From assembly GCF_007954625.1 (NCBI RefSeq), contig NZ_CP042420.1:1376501-1440500 (forward strand): a stretch of 64,000 nucleotides of DNA. The letters run 5' to 3'. Both the position numbers and the translations under genes were made by a program. The notes under the pieces are model-generated. The model made no database searches. It saw nothing but the letters and a program-made list of their open reading frames with translations, and had not been told where the DNA came from. Positions 44,570-54,927 of the stretch are shown here, piece by piece. The stretch is from Leuconostoc lactis (GTDB taxonomy: Bacteria > Bacillota > Bacilli > Lactobacillales > Lactobacillaceae). Each line of letters begins with the position of its first letter. Within the stretch, counting starts at the first letter, position 1.

Positions 44570-46701
44570 TTTGTAAACCTTCCCGTATAGTCAATGCTGA
44601 TATCCAAAGGCTTATTCTGTGATAAGCCAGTAAAATACTTGCTAGCACTGTACTGCCACGCCGCAAATTCTGAATTATATTGTAAGGCACGTGCAGCTGC
44701 CGGATTTGCCTCATTTGGATACTGCGCCATCCAGATATCTTTTGTACTAATACGATTGGTGTCCACAATGTTATCCGGGCCAGTAATCGCTTTGTAAGAA
44801 TAGTTGATGACATTCGGATAACCCTGTTGCGCTAATGTGTTACGGAATGCGTTGAGATCCGCAACTTTATCACCAGCACTATTGACAGCATCATCTGCTT
44901 CATAATCATCTACCATCAGCGTATCACTTGGAAGTCCCAAAGCTTTAGCATAGTTGGCAAAATATTTTGCTTCATTTGCTGCTTCTGATGGATTCATAAA
45001 CCAGGCAAAATGATACGCTGCAATCTTCATTCCAGCATTTCTGGCATAGCTAATTTGTGTAGCTGCATATGGATTTTTATAGGTTGTATATTCTGATAAT
45101 TTAATCACCGCTGTTTTGATACCTGCTGCGTACATTGCCTTGTAGTCCGCCTGCGTTAGCCAACTCTGGTGAGAAGATACATCGATAAAATCTGATGGGG
45201 CAATGGGTGGTAAGTAGGCTGTCCCACCACCAGGTGCTGTCCCACCCTTTTTGACCAATTGCACTTGGATTGCTTCAATACGTAATCCGCGCCCAGCCGT
45301 TCCGGCGGTTTGACCGTTTGATGCCCAACCTAGCCAACCATAATTTTGCACATAAGTACGATAATAAATATCATAGCTATTGCTTAACGTTCCTGTTAAA
45401 TTAAAGCTTAAGGCTTCAACCTGTAAGCCTTGCCCTGAAGTACCGACAACAGCATTATCACTGACCGCTGATTGCCAACCGATATTTTGGACATAGGCCT
45501 TGTAAGTCACCCCACCAGACATGTTGTCCGGTAAGTCACTCACATTAGCCTTAAAGGCTTCAACACGCAGTGCTTGCCCGGTTGTACCGGCGGTACCACC
45601 ATCTGCGACACTGTTTTGCCAACCGATATTTTGGACATTTGTTTGATAGTGAATACTTGGATCGGGCTTTCGCGTGTAAGATGAATTCGTCGTATCCCCT
45701 GGTGCAGGCTGGCCTTTAGGTACTAAGACAACCTGCATTCCTTCTAGGCGATAACCATAACCAGATGTTCCAGCATCTTGCCCGTTTGATGCCCAGCCCA
45801 GCCAACCAAAGTTTTGCGCATGGACACGATAGTAAACATTATAATAATTAGCAATATTACCAGATAATTTAATCCGGATAGCTTCCAACCGTAGCGCTTG
45901 ACCCGAAGTACCACTAATCCCATCATTTTGTGTCCAGTTTTGCCAACCAATATTTTGGATATGCGTTTGATATTGGATATTGCCTGATGTGTCAGCATTT
46001 TGGTTATCTAACTGAATCATCGTGGCTTCTAATCGCTTACCTTGGCCGGTCGTACCAGACGTCTGCCCATCAGATACAAAGTTTTGCCAGCCAATATCTT
46101 GGACATGCGTCCGATACTGAACACTTGGCTCGCCATTTAGATTATAAAAAGCATTTACCGTACTACCTGGCGCGGGTTGGCCCTTAGGAACTAACACAAC
46201 CTCCAACGCTTCCAGACGGTAGCCATATCCAGCCGTTCCGGCTGCCTGACCATTTGATGCCCAGCCTAGCCAGCCAAAGTTTTGTGCATGGACACGATAG
46301 TAAACATCATAATAGTTCGCAATATTGCCTGAAAGTTTAATGCGAATTGCTTCAAGTCTTAGCGATTGACCTGAAGTGCCACTGACACCACCATCCTGTG
46401 TCCAATTTTGCCAACCAATATTTTGGATATGCGTCTGATATTGAACACTCCCAGTCATGGTACTGTCTTGATTAGCAAGTTGGATAGTCGTCGCCTCTAA
46501 GCGCTTACCTTGCCCAGTTGTGCCAGCCATTTGACCATTAGTGACATAGGGTTGCCAGCCAATATCTTGGACATGCGTCCGATACTGAACGCTCGGCTGT
46601 TGTGCTGCTGAAATTGGTGATGACCACTGAGTCGTGAGCAATAGACCAATAACAACGGTTAAAATAATCACTAAACTGCCAGTGATTCTGTTATTCTTCA
46701 T
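44566..46701 (-). CDS. GH25 lysozyme with nine ChW repeats
   Basis: 711 residues from the ATG at 46701; a longer in-frame start lacks an RBS. A signal peptide (residues 1-33, ending ISAAQQ) is followed by nine ChW-type repeats in three groups of three, separated by short Gly/Pro linkers (about 35-500). The GH25 domain fills the C-terminus, from FIDVSSHQSWLTQADYKAMY, with catalytic acids in DVSSHQ and VDDYEADD. It hydrolyses the MurNAc-GlcNAc bond. The repeats should bind the wall or its carbohydrates. It is co-translated with the Ser/Gln-rich protein. Confidence 0.92.
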   Translation of the reverse strand: MKNNRITGSLVIILTVVIGLLLTTQWSSPISAAQQPSVQYRTHVQDIGWQPYVTNGQMAGTTGQGKRLEATTIQLANQDSTMTGSVQYQTHIQNIGWQNWTQDGGVSGTSGQSLRLEAIRIKLSGNIANYYDVYYRVHAQNFGWLGWASNGQAAGTAGYGYRLEALEVVLVPKGQPAPGSTVNAFYNLNGEPSVQYRTHVQDIGWQNFVSDGQTSGTTGQGKRLEATMIQLDNQNADTSGNIQYQTHIQNIGWQNWTQNDGISGTSGQALRLEAIRIKLSGNIANYYNVYYRVHAQNFGWLGWASNGQDAGTSGYGYRLEGMQVVLVPKGQPAPGDTTNSSYTRKPDPSIHYQTNVQNIGWQNSVADGGTAGTTGQALRVEAFKANVSDLPDNMSGGVTYKAYVQNIGWQSAVSDNAVVGTSGQGLQVEALSFNLTGTLSNSYDIYYRTYVQNYGWLGWASNGQTAGTAGRGLRIEAIQVQLVKKGGTAPGGGTAYLPPIAPSDFIDVSSHQSWLTQADYKAMYAAGIKTAVIKLSEYTTYKNPYAATQISYARNAGMKIAAYHFAWFMNPSEAANEAKYFANYAKALGLPSDTLMVDDYEADDAVNSAGDKVADLNAFRNTLAQQGYPNVINYSYKAITGPDNIVDTNRISTKDIWMAQYPNEANPAAARALQYNSEFAAWQYSASKYFTGLSQNKPLDISIDYTGRFTN

Positions 46702-46783
46702 TGTTAAATCAACTTTCCAATTTACTTTATATTCCTTGCTTATTATAACAAAATCCACATCATCAATTGTAACAAGAAAAATA

Positions 46784-46811
46784 AAAACCACTCACAAATG
46801 TGAATGGTTTT
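46784..46811 (-). terminator. Terminator of the 46814 gene
   Basis: AAAACCA-TCACA pairs with TGTGA-TGGTTTT with one internal mismatch; on the minus strand it is followed by a T-rich tract. Confidence 0.75.
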
Positions 46812-46813
46812 GA

Positions 46814-49063
46814 CTATTTTCTTTTCAATAGCATAACGCCTCGACCAATAGACCAAAATACAATTAGCATGACCGCAAAGCCAATTAAGCTAACGGATGC
46901 TTTAAAGAGCGGTGGCTCAAACTGTAAAGTAATCGTTTGTTCGTCTTGTGACGCTGGTATTTTAATTTGTGTCAAATAGCCACGTAGTGGTTTAGCTAAC
47001 TTTGCCTGTCCACCTATCACATGATAGCCGGGCCATGCCGTTCTTGAAAAGACGACTTTGGCTTCATCACGATGTGCTGGTACTTTAATTGTGACTTCAT
47101 AATTTGAATTTTTAATTTCCGTCACTTGTGGGATATTGCTCCAGACAACACCACCGACATTATTGTTGATCTTTTCTCGCTGAATCACAACATAATATTG
47201 ATCATGAGACGTTACCTGCCAACCAGCCGGTACATTTTTATGCTTGATAAGATTGCGATAAACTTTACGATCGCCTTCGTTACCAACCGCTACGGTGTCG
47301 ACACTCAAAAGATCTGCCAACGGTAACTGCGTTTGCTTGTCTTTTTTAAATAGCTTTGCGTAATGATCAGGTGAAATACGTGTTGGATCACCACCTCTGA
47401 AATCATCACTAAACTTCTTAAAGCCGACAGGCGTATAGACATTCATGGAATCATTATTCGTAATATACCAATCATTTCCCATCACGACGTGATTATTAAA
47501 TCCCAAAATAACGGTATTCCCTTTAAACTTTTCAGCCATCTTTAAAATATTAGCTTTCGTTGCCGGCATTTGATAATCTGGGTAAATATAGGTAATATGT
47601 TGCTGCTGAATCTCATCATGATGCCGCCCAATCGTACGTTGCTGTACAACTAGCGAAAATCCAGTCGTGATAATGGCCAATACGATAACAGTAAGCATTG
47701 GTCGTTTAAATTGGATTTTGATGTGTTTCAACTGTATTTTGTGGTGCCCACTACCTAAGTACGCAATCGCTGCCACAAAAATACTGATAATAATATTAAT
47801 AGCCAAGATGGATTGTGTACGTGCCGGTGTATTGGCAATTTCTAGGTACGTACCAAGAAACATCAAGCCAACAAAAAGCTGAACACGTCCCTTAGTGAAT
47901 TTCAACCCTAATTTAGCCACGAACAAAATGACCAGCAATAACACCAGTTGACCAAAATAAGCCATCATGCGGACTGGAAAACGTAATGGTCCCACATTTG
48001 CTGGTCCAAATAGCAACATAAAAGTCAATAATGTTGGTGTTAACCATTGGATTAACACCACTTTATGATTTTGAATGAAGCTTTTGGTTTGTTTAAAGTT
48101 CACAAACACCAACAATGCTAATAACCAACTAACGTACATAAACGGCATATAGGTCACACCGCTAACAGTCCACCAAGAGTTCATTTCTGAATAACCGACT
48201 GGTGAAAACGAGAAAAGCAAATCTGATAAACTTGGCGATAAGAAATTGTCGTTGAAAATGCCTTCCGTATTGCGCATCGTCACACCAGAAATGGCAATTC
48301 CTGGTAGGTATACAGCAATTGTTGTCGCAGCTAAACTAATACCTAAAAGGAGAATCCGACGTAATTGCGTCCAATTTTTCATCACGATGGCGGCGATAAA
48401 AGCCCCCAACATGACGGCAATTAACATAATCGTCCCAAAAACATAACCAACGGTAATAATTGAATAACCAACCACAAAAGCCAATACTGGGCCTGTGTTT
48501 TTATTCAAAAATCGCCGTAAAACCCACCAAAACCAAGGGAAAAAGGCTGAGACCATTAAGTCAGTCACCCAAGATGAGGCGCCCGCAAAAATAGTAAAGC
48601 CGACAAACGGCGTCACAATTCCATAAATAATTGCGTATGGCTTTTGAACAGCCATTGAACGCGCCAACAGGAAAGAACCAACACCTAAGATGTTTAACAG
48701 AACAATTTTAAATATCGTCGCAAATATCAAAAAATTAGAAGAATAATAAACAACAACGGAGATTAACCAAACGAGTGGGCTAAATGTTCCCCATTGACCC
48801 TCAGCTAAATAATTCCCTGACCCTTGGGCAGCCACGTTGAAAATCGGTAACTGGCCCTGCATCACTAATTTGCCAACTTCATACCATTGTCCAATTGCCC
48901 CACGTTGCGTATCATCTAAAAAATAGAAGCGATGAAAAAAGAACAATGGAATTAAGCTAAAAATGGACACAATCGCAACAATGAGGACAATTGCACCGAA
49001 GGTACTTTGCCAACTGTTGCGTAGTCTTTGCTTGATCGTCATATTATGTAAATCCTTAATCAT
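46814..49063 (-). CDS. YfhO-like GT-C membrane glycosyltransferase
   Basis: 749 residues with about 13 hydrophobic segments and a large outer domain in the C-terminal third, ending with a final helix (LIGFAVMLIVFWSIG). This is the layout of YfhO-family proteins, which move sugars from polyprenyl phosphate onto lipoteichoic or wall polymers. The GtrB-type enzyme gene at 49056 overlaps it by eight bases and GtrA is two genes further up, the usual three-part set. The start at 49063 has a weak RBS and relies on coupling. Confidence 0.82.
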   Translation of the reverse strand: MIKDLHNMTIKQRLRNSWQSTFGAIVLIVAIVSIFSLIPLFFFHRFYFLDDTQRGAIGQWYEVGKLVMQGQLPIFNVAAQGSGNYLAEGQWGTFSPLVWLISVVVYYSSNFLIFATIFKIVLLNILGVGSFLLARSMAVQKPYAIIYGIVTPFVGFTIFAGASSWVTDLMVSAFFPWFWWVLRRFLNKNTGPVLAFVVGYSIITVGYVFGTIMLIAVMLGAFIAAIVMKNWTQLRRILLLGISLAATTIAVYLPGIAISGVTMRNTEGIFNDNFLSPSLSDLLFSFSPVGYSEMNSWWTVSGVTYMPFMYVSWLLALLVFVNFKQTKSFIQNHKVVLIQWLTPTLLTFMLLFGPANVGPLRFPVRMMAYFGQLVLLLVILFVAKLGLKFTKGRVQLFVGLMFLGTYLEIANTPARTQSILAINIIISIFVAAIAYLGSGHHKIQLKHIKIQFKRPMLTVIVLAIITTGFSLVVQQRTIGRHHDEIQQQHITYIYPDYQMPATKANILKMAEKFKGNTVILGFNNHVVMGNDWYITNNDSMNVYTPVGFKKFSDDFRGGDPTRISPDHYAKLFKKDKQTQLPLADLLSVDTVAVGNEGDRKVYRNLIKHKNVPAGWQVTSHDQYYVVIQREKINNNVGGVVWSNIPQVTEIKNSNYEVTIKVPAHRDEAKVVFSRTAWPGYHVIGGQAKLAKPLRGYLTQIKIPASQDEQTITLQFEPPLFKASVSLIGFAVMLIVFWSIGRGVMLLKRK

Positions 49064-50009
49064 TCAACTCTTCGGCAATGATATAACGTGGGCGGTGCTT
49101 AACTTCAAGGAAAATCTTGCCAATATATTCACCAATAATTCCGATTGCCACTAACTGCAACCCACCAAGCATCCAAATTGATACCATCAAAGTTGGCCAA
49201 CCTGCTGATGTTTTACCAAATGCCCAACCGATAAAGATATAAACTAAACTAAGGATACTAATCCCAAAAATACCTAAACCAACGTTCCGTACAAATGTGA
49301 TTGGTGAAATTGAAAATGAGGTAATCCCTGTTGCCGCAAACTTAATCATTTTACGCAAAGGATACTTCGTTTCCCCAGCTTCACGTTCGGCACGAGCATA
49401 ATAGACTTTGGCTTCGTTGAAACCAATGAGTGGGAAAATGCCACGCAAGAACATTTCGCGTTCTTGATATTCTGAAAAGGCACGCAATACCTTTTGATTG
49501 ACCAAACGAAAATCCGCATGGTTGGGAATTGAATTAGCTCCTAGCGCTGACATCACTTTGTAAAAGCTTTGTGCCGTAAAGCGCTTGAAGAACGTATCGG
49601 TTGTTCGATCATTACGCACACCATAAACAATGTCTTTCCCTGAGTTAGCCAATTCAACCATTTCAACAATAGCTTGTGGATCATCTTGAAGATCAGCGTC
49701 AATTGTCACAACATAATCAACGTCTGTATCTGTTAAATACGTCATCCCAGCAATCAACGCATTTTGATGCCCAAAATTCGTGCTAAAACGCAATCCCTGA
49801 ACATTGCCATATTTTTCATGTAGTTCATTGATGAGTGCCCAAGTCTTATCCTTTGAGCCATCATCAACATACATGATAAAACTACTTGGCGCAACGAGAT
49901 TTGCTTGTATCATTTCTGTCAACAAATCATGCAATCGCGCTGTGGTCTTTTCAATGACCTCTTCTTCATTGTAAGCTGGCAAAACAATTGCTAATTTTTT
50001 TGATGCCAT
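49056..50009 (-). CDS. GT2 polyprenyl-phosphate glycosyltransferase, GtrB/CsbB type
   Basis: 317 residues. The GT2 domain begins LAIVLPAYNEEEVIEKT, with the DDGS motif at YVDDGSKDKTW and the DADLQDDP motif near residue 93. Two C-terminal helices (about 232-255 and 265-290) anchor it. It should load a sugar onto undecaprenyl phosphate for the YfhO-like partner downstream. GAGAGGTATGAAATAA precedes the ATG, one base from the previous gene's stop. Confidence 0.92.
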   Translation of the reverse strand: MASKKLAIVLPAYNEEEVIEKTTARLHDLLTEMIQANLVAPSSFIMYVDDGSKDKTWALINELHEKYGNVQGLRFSTNFGHQNALIAGMTYLTDTDVDYVVTIDADLQDDPQAIVEMVELANSGKDIVYGVRNDRTTDTFFKRFTAQSFYKVMSALGANSIPNHADFRLVNQKVLRAFSEYQEREMFLRGIFPLIGFNEAKVYYARAEREAGETKYPLRKMIKFAATGITSFSISPITFVRNVGLGIFGISILSLVYIFIGWAFGKTSAGWPTLMVSIWMLGGLQLVAIGIIGEYIGKIFLEVKHRPRYIIAEELND

Positions 50010-50831
50010 TTATTTCATACCTCTCACTTTATAAACCATGAAGCGTAAATTCTGCATGACTTTTGCCATTGCATTACCACGCCACAGGACTGATTTTGTT
50101 ACAATATCAGGAAACGCTTGGTGCATCGCTTCATTCATACCGATGACATGTTGACTCTGAACATCCTGTAACTCTGCCGTCCATTGTCCTGAACTGACAC
50201 GGAATTTTACGCCCACTGTCACATCGGGCACAAAATCACCCAATGTCAAAACATGCAAGTAAGTTGATAAATCAACCACATACGGATGCGTAAAGTCCCA
50301 ACCACCTGCTTGCTCAAAAGCGTCACGGCGCATCAAGACACCACCTGGTTCACCAATCGCATTAATGCCTAAGCCAACCACATGACGAATAACCGCTGCC
50401 CCACGCATTGGTCGCTTCAAGCCCAAAAGTCCCCACGATTTTTTAATGACATGATTTTGATCATCAATCACTTCGCGCAGACTAGCCGTTAAGACGGTAT
50501 TTGCATTAGCCTCTAACAAATCAAATTGCCGCTTTAAAGTACCTGGCAATAGCACATCATCTTGTGGAATAAGTTTAATGTATTTTCCCGTTGCTTTGCT
50601 TGATACAAATTGCCAATTTTCTTTGGCTGCCCCCTGTGGTGCAGTATAAATTTTTAGACGTTGATCCGTCGCAGCTATTTTTTCTAATAACGCGCGTGTC
50701 CCATCTTCCGGTCCCTGAACTGCAACTGACACATCAAAAGTAACCCCAACTTGCTCTAGTACTGATTGCACGGTTTCTTCAATAAAGGGTCTCGCTTTAT
50801 ATGCGGGTATAACCACCGAAATATCTAACAT
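50010..50831 (-). CDS. GT2-family glycosyltransferase
   Basis: 273 residues, begins ISVVIPAYKARPFIEETVQS. Acidic metal-binding motif QDDVLLPG near residue 93. No membrane helix, so it is a cytoplasmic GT-A enzyme that adds one sugar to a lipid-linked polymer. Sugar and acceptor are unknown. It overlaps gtrA by one base and abuts the GtrB gene, within the same operon. Confidence 0.85.
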   Translation of the reverse strand: MLDISVVIPAYKARPFIEETVQSVLEQVGVTFDVSVAVQGPEDGTRALLEKIAATDQRLKIYTAPQGAAKENWQFVSSKATGKYIKLIPQDDVLLPGTLKRQFDLLEANANTVLTASLREVIDDQNHVIKKSWGLLGLKRPMRGAAVIRHVVGLGINAIGEPGGVLMRRDAFEQAGGWDFTHPYVVDLSTYLHVLTLGDFVPDVTVGVKFRVSSGQWTAELQDVQSQHVIGMNEAMHQAFPDIVTKSVLWRGNAMAKVMQNLRFMVYKVRGMK

Positions 50832-51241
50832 TATTTTGATCTCCTAAATGAAAAAAACTTATGCCCAACAAAACTAATCATCGTCGTCACAATTAAAATT
50901 AAAAACTGTGCAGCAATTGGGTTCATATGTCCGAAATTAACCAATAATGGCAATACAACCAAGTTAATCACATAGCTCACGAGGTTAATCATCGTAAACC
51001 GAATAAAGTCTTTGACAACTTGCCCCTGAACACGAAATGTGACTTTCCGATGTAAATAAAATGCCACAAAATTAGACACAATTTGGGAAATAACCAACGC
51101 GACCATGTAGCCATGTGGTACTGCTTTTAATGTTAGCGTAAAACCAGTAAAAATAAAAAAACCAAAAAATGTATTGAATCCGCCAACCAAAAGGAATCTG
51201 AATTTTTCATCGGAAATCAATTTTTTAATGTAATCTATCAT
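50831..51241 (-). CDS. GtrA-family membrane protein
   Basis: 136 residues with four helices; conserved N-terminal FLLVGGFNTFFGFFIFTGF and the HRKVTFRVQG motif. GtrA proteins are thought to flip polyprenyl-phosphate sugars across the membrane. It fits with the GtrB-type and YfhO-type genes downstream. It follows rmlD after a ~50-base gap, so may be in the rml operon. Confidence 0.9.
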   Translation of the reverse strand: MIDYIKKLISDEKFRFLLVGGFNTFFGFFIFTGFTLTLKAVPHGYMVALVISQIVSNFVAFYLHRKVTFRVQGQVVKDFIRFTMINLVSYVINLVVLPLLVNFGHMNPIAAQFLILIVTTMISFVGHKFFSFRRSK

Positions 51242-51290
51242 ATTAATCTAAAAAATCCTCTCGTGACGGACGCCTCTGTCCCACTCAAAT

Positions 51291-52139
51291 TTAGTCCTTA
51301 TCTTGTAGACTGGCTAAAAATTGTGCTAACGCTGCACGCCAATTCAAAATATCAAAGCCGGTCGCTTTTGCTTTGTCCAAACTCATCACCGAATGCTTTG
51401 GGCGATAGGCCTTTTGGGGGAATTCTGCACTCGTCACTGGTGCCACCTCGACAGCTGTTGTCTTGAGAATTTCCCGCGCAAAATCAAACCAAGTCGCGGT
51501 ATCATCATTTGATAAATGATACGTCCCAAATGCCGCATTCACCGTAATCAAATGTAACATGAACTCGGCTAATGTCCGCGTCCAAGTTGGCCGACCTAAT
51601 TGATCATTCACCACACTCAATTTTGGATGCGTTTGGGCAAGACGTTGCATCGTGTAGACAAAATTATTACCAAATTCACCAAACACCCAACTCGTTCGCA
51701 CGATATAGGCCTCGGCGCCACTTTCAATCACGCCTAGTTCACCTGCTAATTTAGCTCGACCATAAGCATTTTGCGGATTTACCGGATCAGTTTCACGATA
51801 ATCCGTTAGGCTTTTACCATCAAACACATAATCGGTTGACACAGCGACCAGTTTGGCTTGCACTAGCTTCGCTGCATCGGCGACGTTTTTCGTCCCATTA
51901 GCATTGACTTGCCAATTGGTGTCACGTCCCTCATCTTCGGCCAAGTCAACTTTGGTATAAGCAGCCGCATGGAAGACCACATCTGGCTGAACTGTTTCAA
52001 ACGTGGCAAAGACGGCCGCACGATCAGTAATATCGAGTTCTTGTGACGACAACGCGACAAAATCCAATGCCCGTTCCGTTAATAGTTTTTGTAGTTCTTG
52101 CCCCAGTTGCCCATTGGCACCGGTAATTAAAAATTTCAT
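51291..52139 (-). CDS. rmlD: dTDP-4-dehydrorhamnose reductase
   Basis: 282 residues, SDR fold, starting KFLITGANGQLGQEL with the GxxGxxG NAD(P)-binding motif. The catalytic pair is visible as STDYVFDG and YGRAKLAGE. It makes dTDP-L-rhamnose, the last step of the pathway. It follows rmlB after 12 bases. Full length for the family. Confidence 0.95.
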   Translation of the reverse strand: MKFLITGANGQLGQELQKLLTERALDFVALSSQELDITDRAAVFATFETVQPDVVFHAAAYTKVDLAEDEGRDTNWQVNANGTKNVADAAKLVQAKLVAVSTDYVFDGKSLTDYRETDPVNPQNAYGRAKLAGELGVIESGAEAYIVRTSWVFGEFGNNFVYTMQRLAQTHPKLSVVNDQLGRPTWTRTLAEFMLHLITVNAAFGTYHLSNDDTATWFDFAREILKTTAVEVAPVTSAEFPQKAYRPKHSVMSLDKAKATGFDILNWRAALAQFLASLQDKD

Positions 52140-52151
52140 CCGAACACTCTC

Positions 52152-53201
<1,050 letters not shown>

Positions 53202-53795
53202 TTATAATTGTTCAGGTTGCAAAGCCACTACGTCTTTGAGTAACGGGTGGTTTTTATCCGCTTCACTCACCTCAGCGTGAGCAACATCGGCCCATTCAAT
53301 ACCTAGGGTTGGGTCGGCATAGTTGACAAAGGCATACTTTGGCTTTAATTCTAAGGCCCAGTAATCGTTGACCAAATATGAATAAGACACGGTTTCACTC
53401 AAAACTTGGAAACCATTGGCCACCCCACGTGGCACAAAGATGCCCTTGCTAGCATCAATAACCGTTTGGTAGACGTGGCCAAAAGACTCACCGGCCCGCA
53501 AATCAACCCAAGCGCCTAAGACCTTGCCGTTATCCGCCACTGAGATATACTTATCCCAAGGTTCCGCGTGCAAACCACGCAAAACCCCTTGACGAGAGAA
53601 AGACACATTGTTTTGTAACTTGCCTTCGGCAAAAAAAGATGCTGGAAAGCCTAGGGGCACCATCTTTTCTTTTTGGAAGTTTTCTTTAAACCAACCACGG
53701 TTATCGCCGTGAACCGGAATGTCAAATTCAAGCATGCCGGGAATTTCTGCCACTTGGCGGGCTGCTAACGGCTTTTCAAAAAATTCAGCTGTCAT
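53202..53795 (-). CDS. rmlC: dTDP-4-dehydrorhamnose 3,5-epimerase
   Basis: 197 residues. Cupin-fold epimerase with FKENFQKEKM, the VLRGLHAEPWDKYI catalytic His segment, WVDLRAGESFG and FVPRGVANGF. It converts the RmlB product to the L-lyxo form for RmlD. RBS AAGGAGAC; rmlA stops ten bases upstream. A few residues longer than some homologues at both ends. Confidence 0.94.
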   Translation of the reverse strand: MTAEFFEKPLAARQVAEIPGMLEFDIPVHGDNRGWFKENFQKEKMVPLGFPASFFAEGKLQNNVSFSRQGVLRGLHAEPWDKYISVADNGKVLGAWVDLRAGESFGHVYQTVIDASKGIFVPRGVANGFQVLSETVSYSYLVNDYWALELKPKYAFVNYADPTLGIEWADVAHAEVSEADKNHPLLKDVVALQPEQL

Positions 53796-53805
53796 GTTGT
53801 CTCCT

Positions 53806-54690
53806 TTACTTTAAGCGGGCTTGTTCATCAGCTACCAAACGCAACAAGTATTGACCGTAATCGTTTTTCTTGAGTGGTTGCGCTAAGGCTTCGAGTTGAT
53901 CAAGACCAATGTAACCCATTCGGTAAGCAATTTCTTCCAGTGATGCCACTTTAAGGTTTTGTTGCTTTTGAATCGTGGCAATAAAGGATGATGCTTCAAG
54001 CAAAGATTCATGCGTTCCTGTATCTAACCAAGCATAACCACGGCCCATGACTTGAACATCCAAATCACCACGGTCCAAGTAGGCTTGGTTAATGTCAGAA
54101 ATTTCAATTTCCCCTCGCGCTGATGGCTTCACATTGGCAGCAATTTCCACCACATCATTGTCGTAGAAGTACAAACCAGTTACGGCATAGTTTGACTTTG
54201 GGTGTTCTGGCTTTTCCACAATGGATAAGGCCTTGCCATCATCGTCAAATTCCACCACGCCAAAACGTTCGGGATCATGAACTTGGGAACCAAAGACGGT
54301 AGCCCCAGTAGTTTTTTGTGCGGCAGCTTGTAGTTTTTCCGATAAGCCAGCGCCGTAGAAAATGTTATCGCCTAATACCAACGCCACCGTGTCATCACCA
54401 ATAAAATCAGCCCCAACAATAAAGGCGTCCGCCAACCCACGTGGTTCTTCTTGAATGGCATATTCAATGTTCAATCCTAAGTCATGGCCATCACCAAACA
54501 ATGATTCAAATTGGCCAACATATTCTGGCGTTGAGATCAACAAAATTTCTTTAATACCGGCCAACATCAGGACTGACAAGGGATAATAGATCATTGGCTT
54601 GTCATAAATCGGCACCAATTGCTTACTGGTCGCTTTGGTAATGGGATATAGTCGTGTGCCGGAACCGCCGGCGAGAATAATGCCTTTCAT
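53806..54690 (-). CDS. rmlA: Glucose-1-phosphate thymidylyltransferase
   Basis: 294 residues from the ATG at 54690 (RBS AAGGAGAC). The nucleotidyltransferase signature [20 protein letters not shown] opens the protein, with [18 protein letters not shown] and [11 protein letters not shown] following. It makes dTDP-glucose and begins the rml operon. The ~170 bases upstream presumably carry the operon promoter. Confidence 0.96.
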   Translation of the reverse strand: MKGIILAGGSGTRLYPITKATSKQLVPIYDKPMIYYPLSVLMLAGIKEILLISTPEYVGQFESLFGDGHDLGLNIEYAIQEEPRGLADAFIVGADFIGDDTVALVLGDNIFYGAGLSEKLQAAAQKTTGATVFGSQVHDPERFGVVEFDDDGKALSIVEKPEHPKSNYAVTGLYFYDNDVVEIAANVKPSARGEIEISDINQAYLDRGDLDVQVMGRGYAWLDTGTHESLLEASSFIATIQKQQNLKVASLEEIAYRMGYIGLDQLEALAQPLKKNDYGQYLLRLVADEQARLK

Positions 54691-54856
54691 GTTTAGGTCT
54701 CCTTGTATAGGACATTTTATGTATCTCAAAGATTCAAGTATCGGAATAGTATCACTATCACATGCTTTCCCATTATACCATAAGTCCTATTCTACCGCGA
54801 ATAGCGTCATGATTTGTGTAATACGATAGGCCAAGAAAAGTCCGTTATTTACCATG

Positions 54857-54883
54857 AAAAAAACAAGGCAGATGCCTTGTTTA
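54857..54883 (-). terminator. Terminator of the pyruvyltransferase gene
   Basis: AAACAAGGCA pairs with TGCCTTGTTT around a two-base loop and has a run of Ts on the minus-strand exit. It separates the ABC-export operon from the rml operon. Confidence 0.85.
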
Positions 54884-54927
54884 AATTTGTATAAAACATG
54901 ACGTGACCTGATAACACTCTGGCTATT

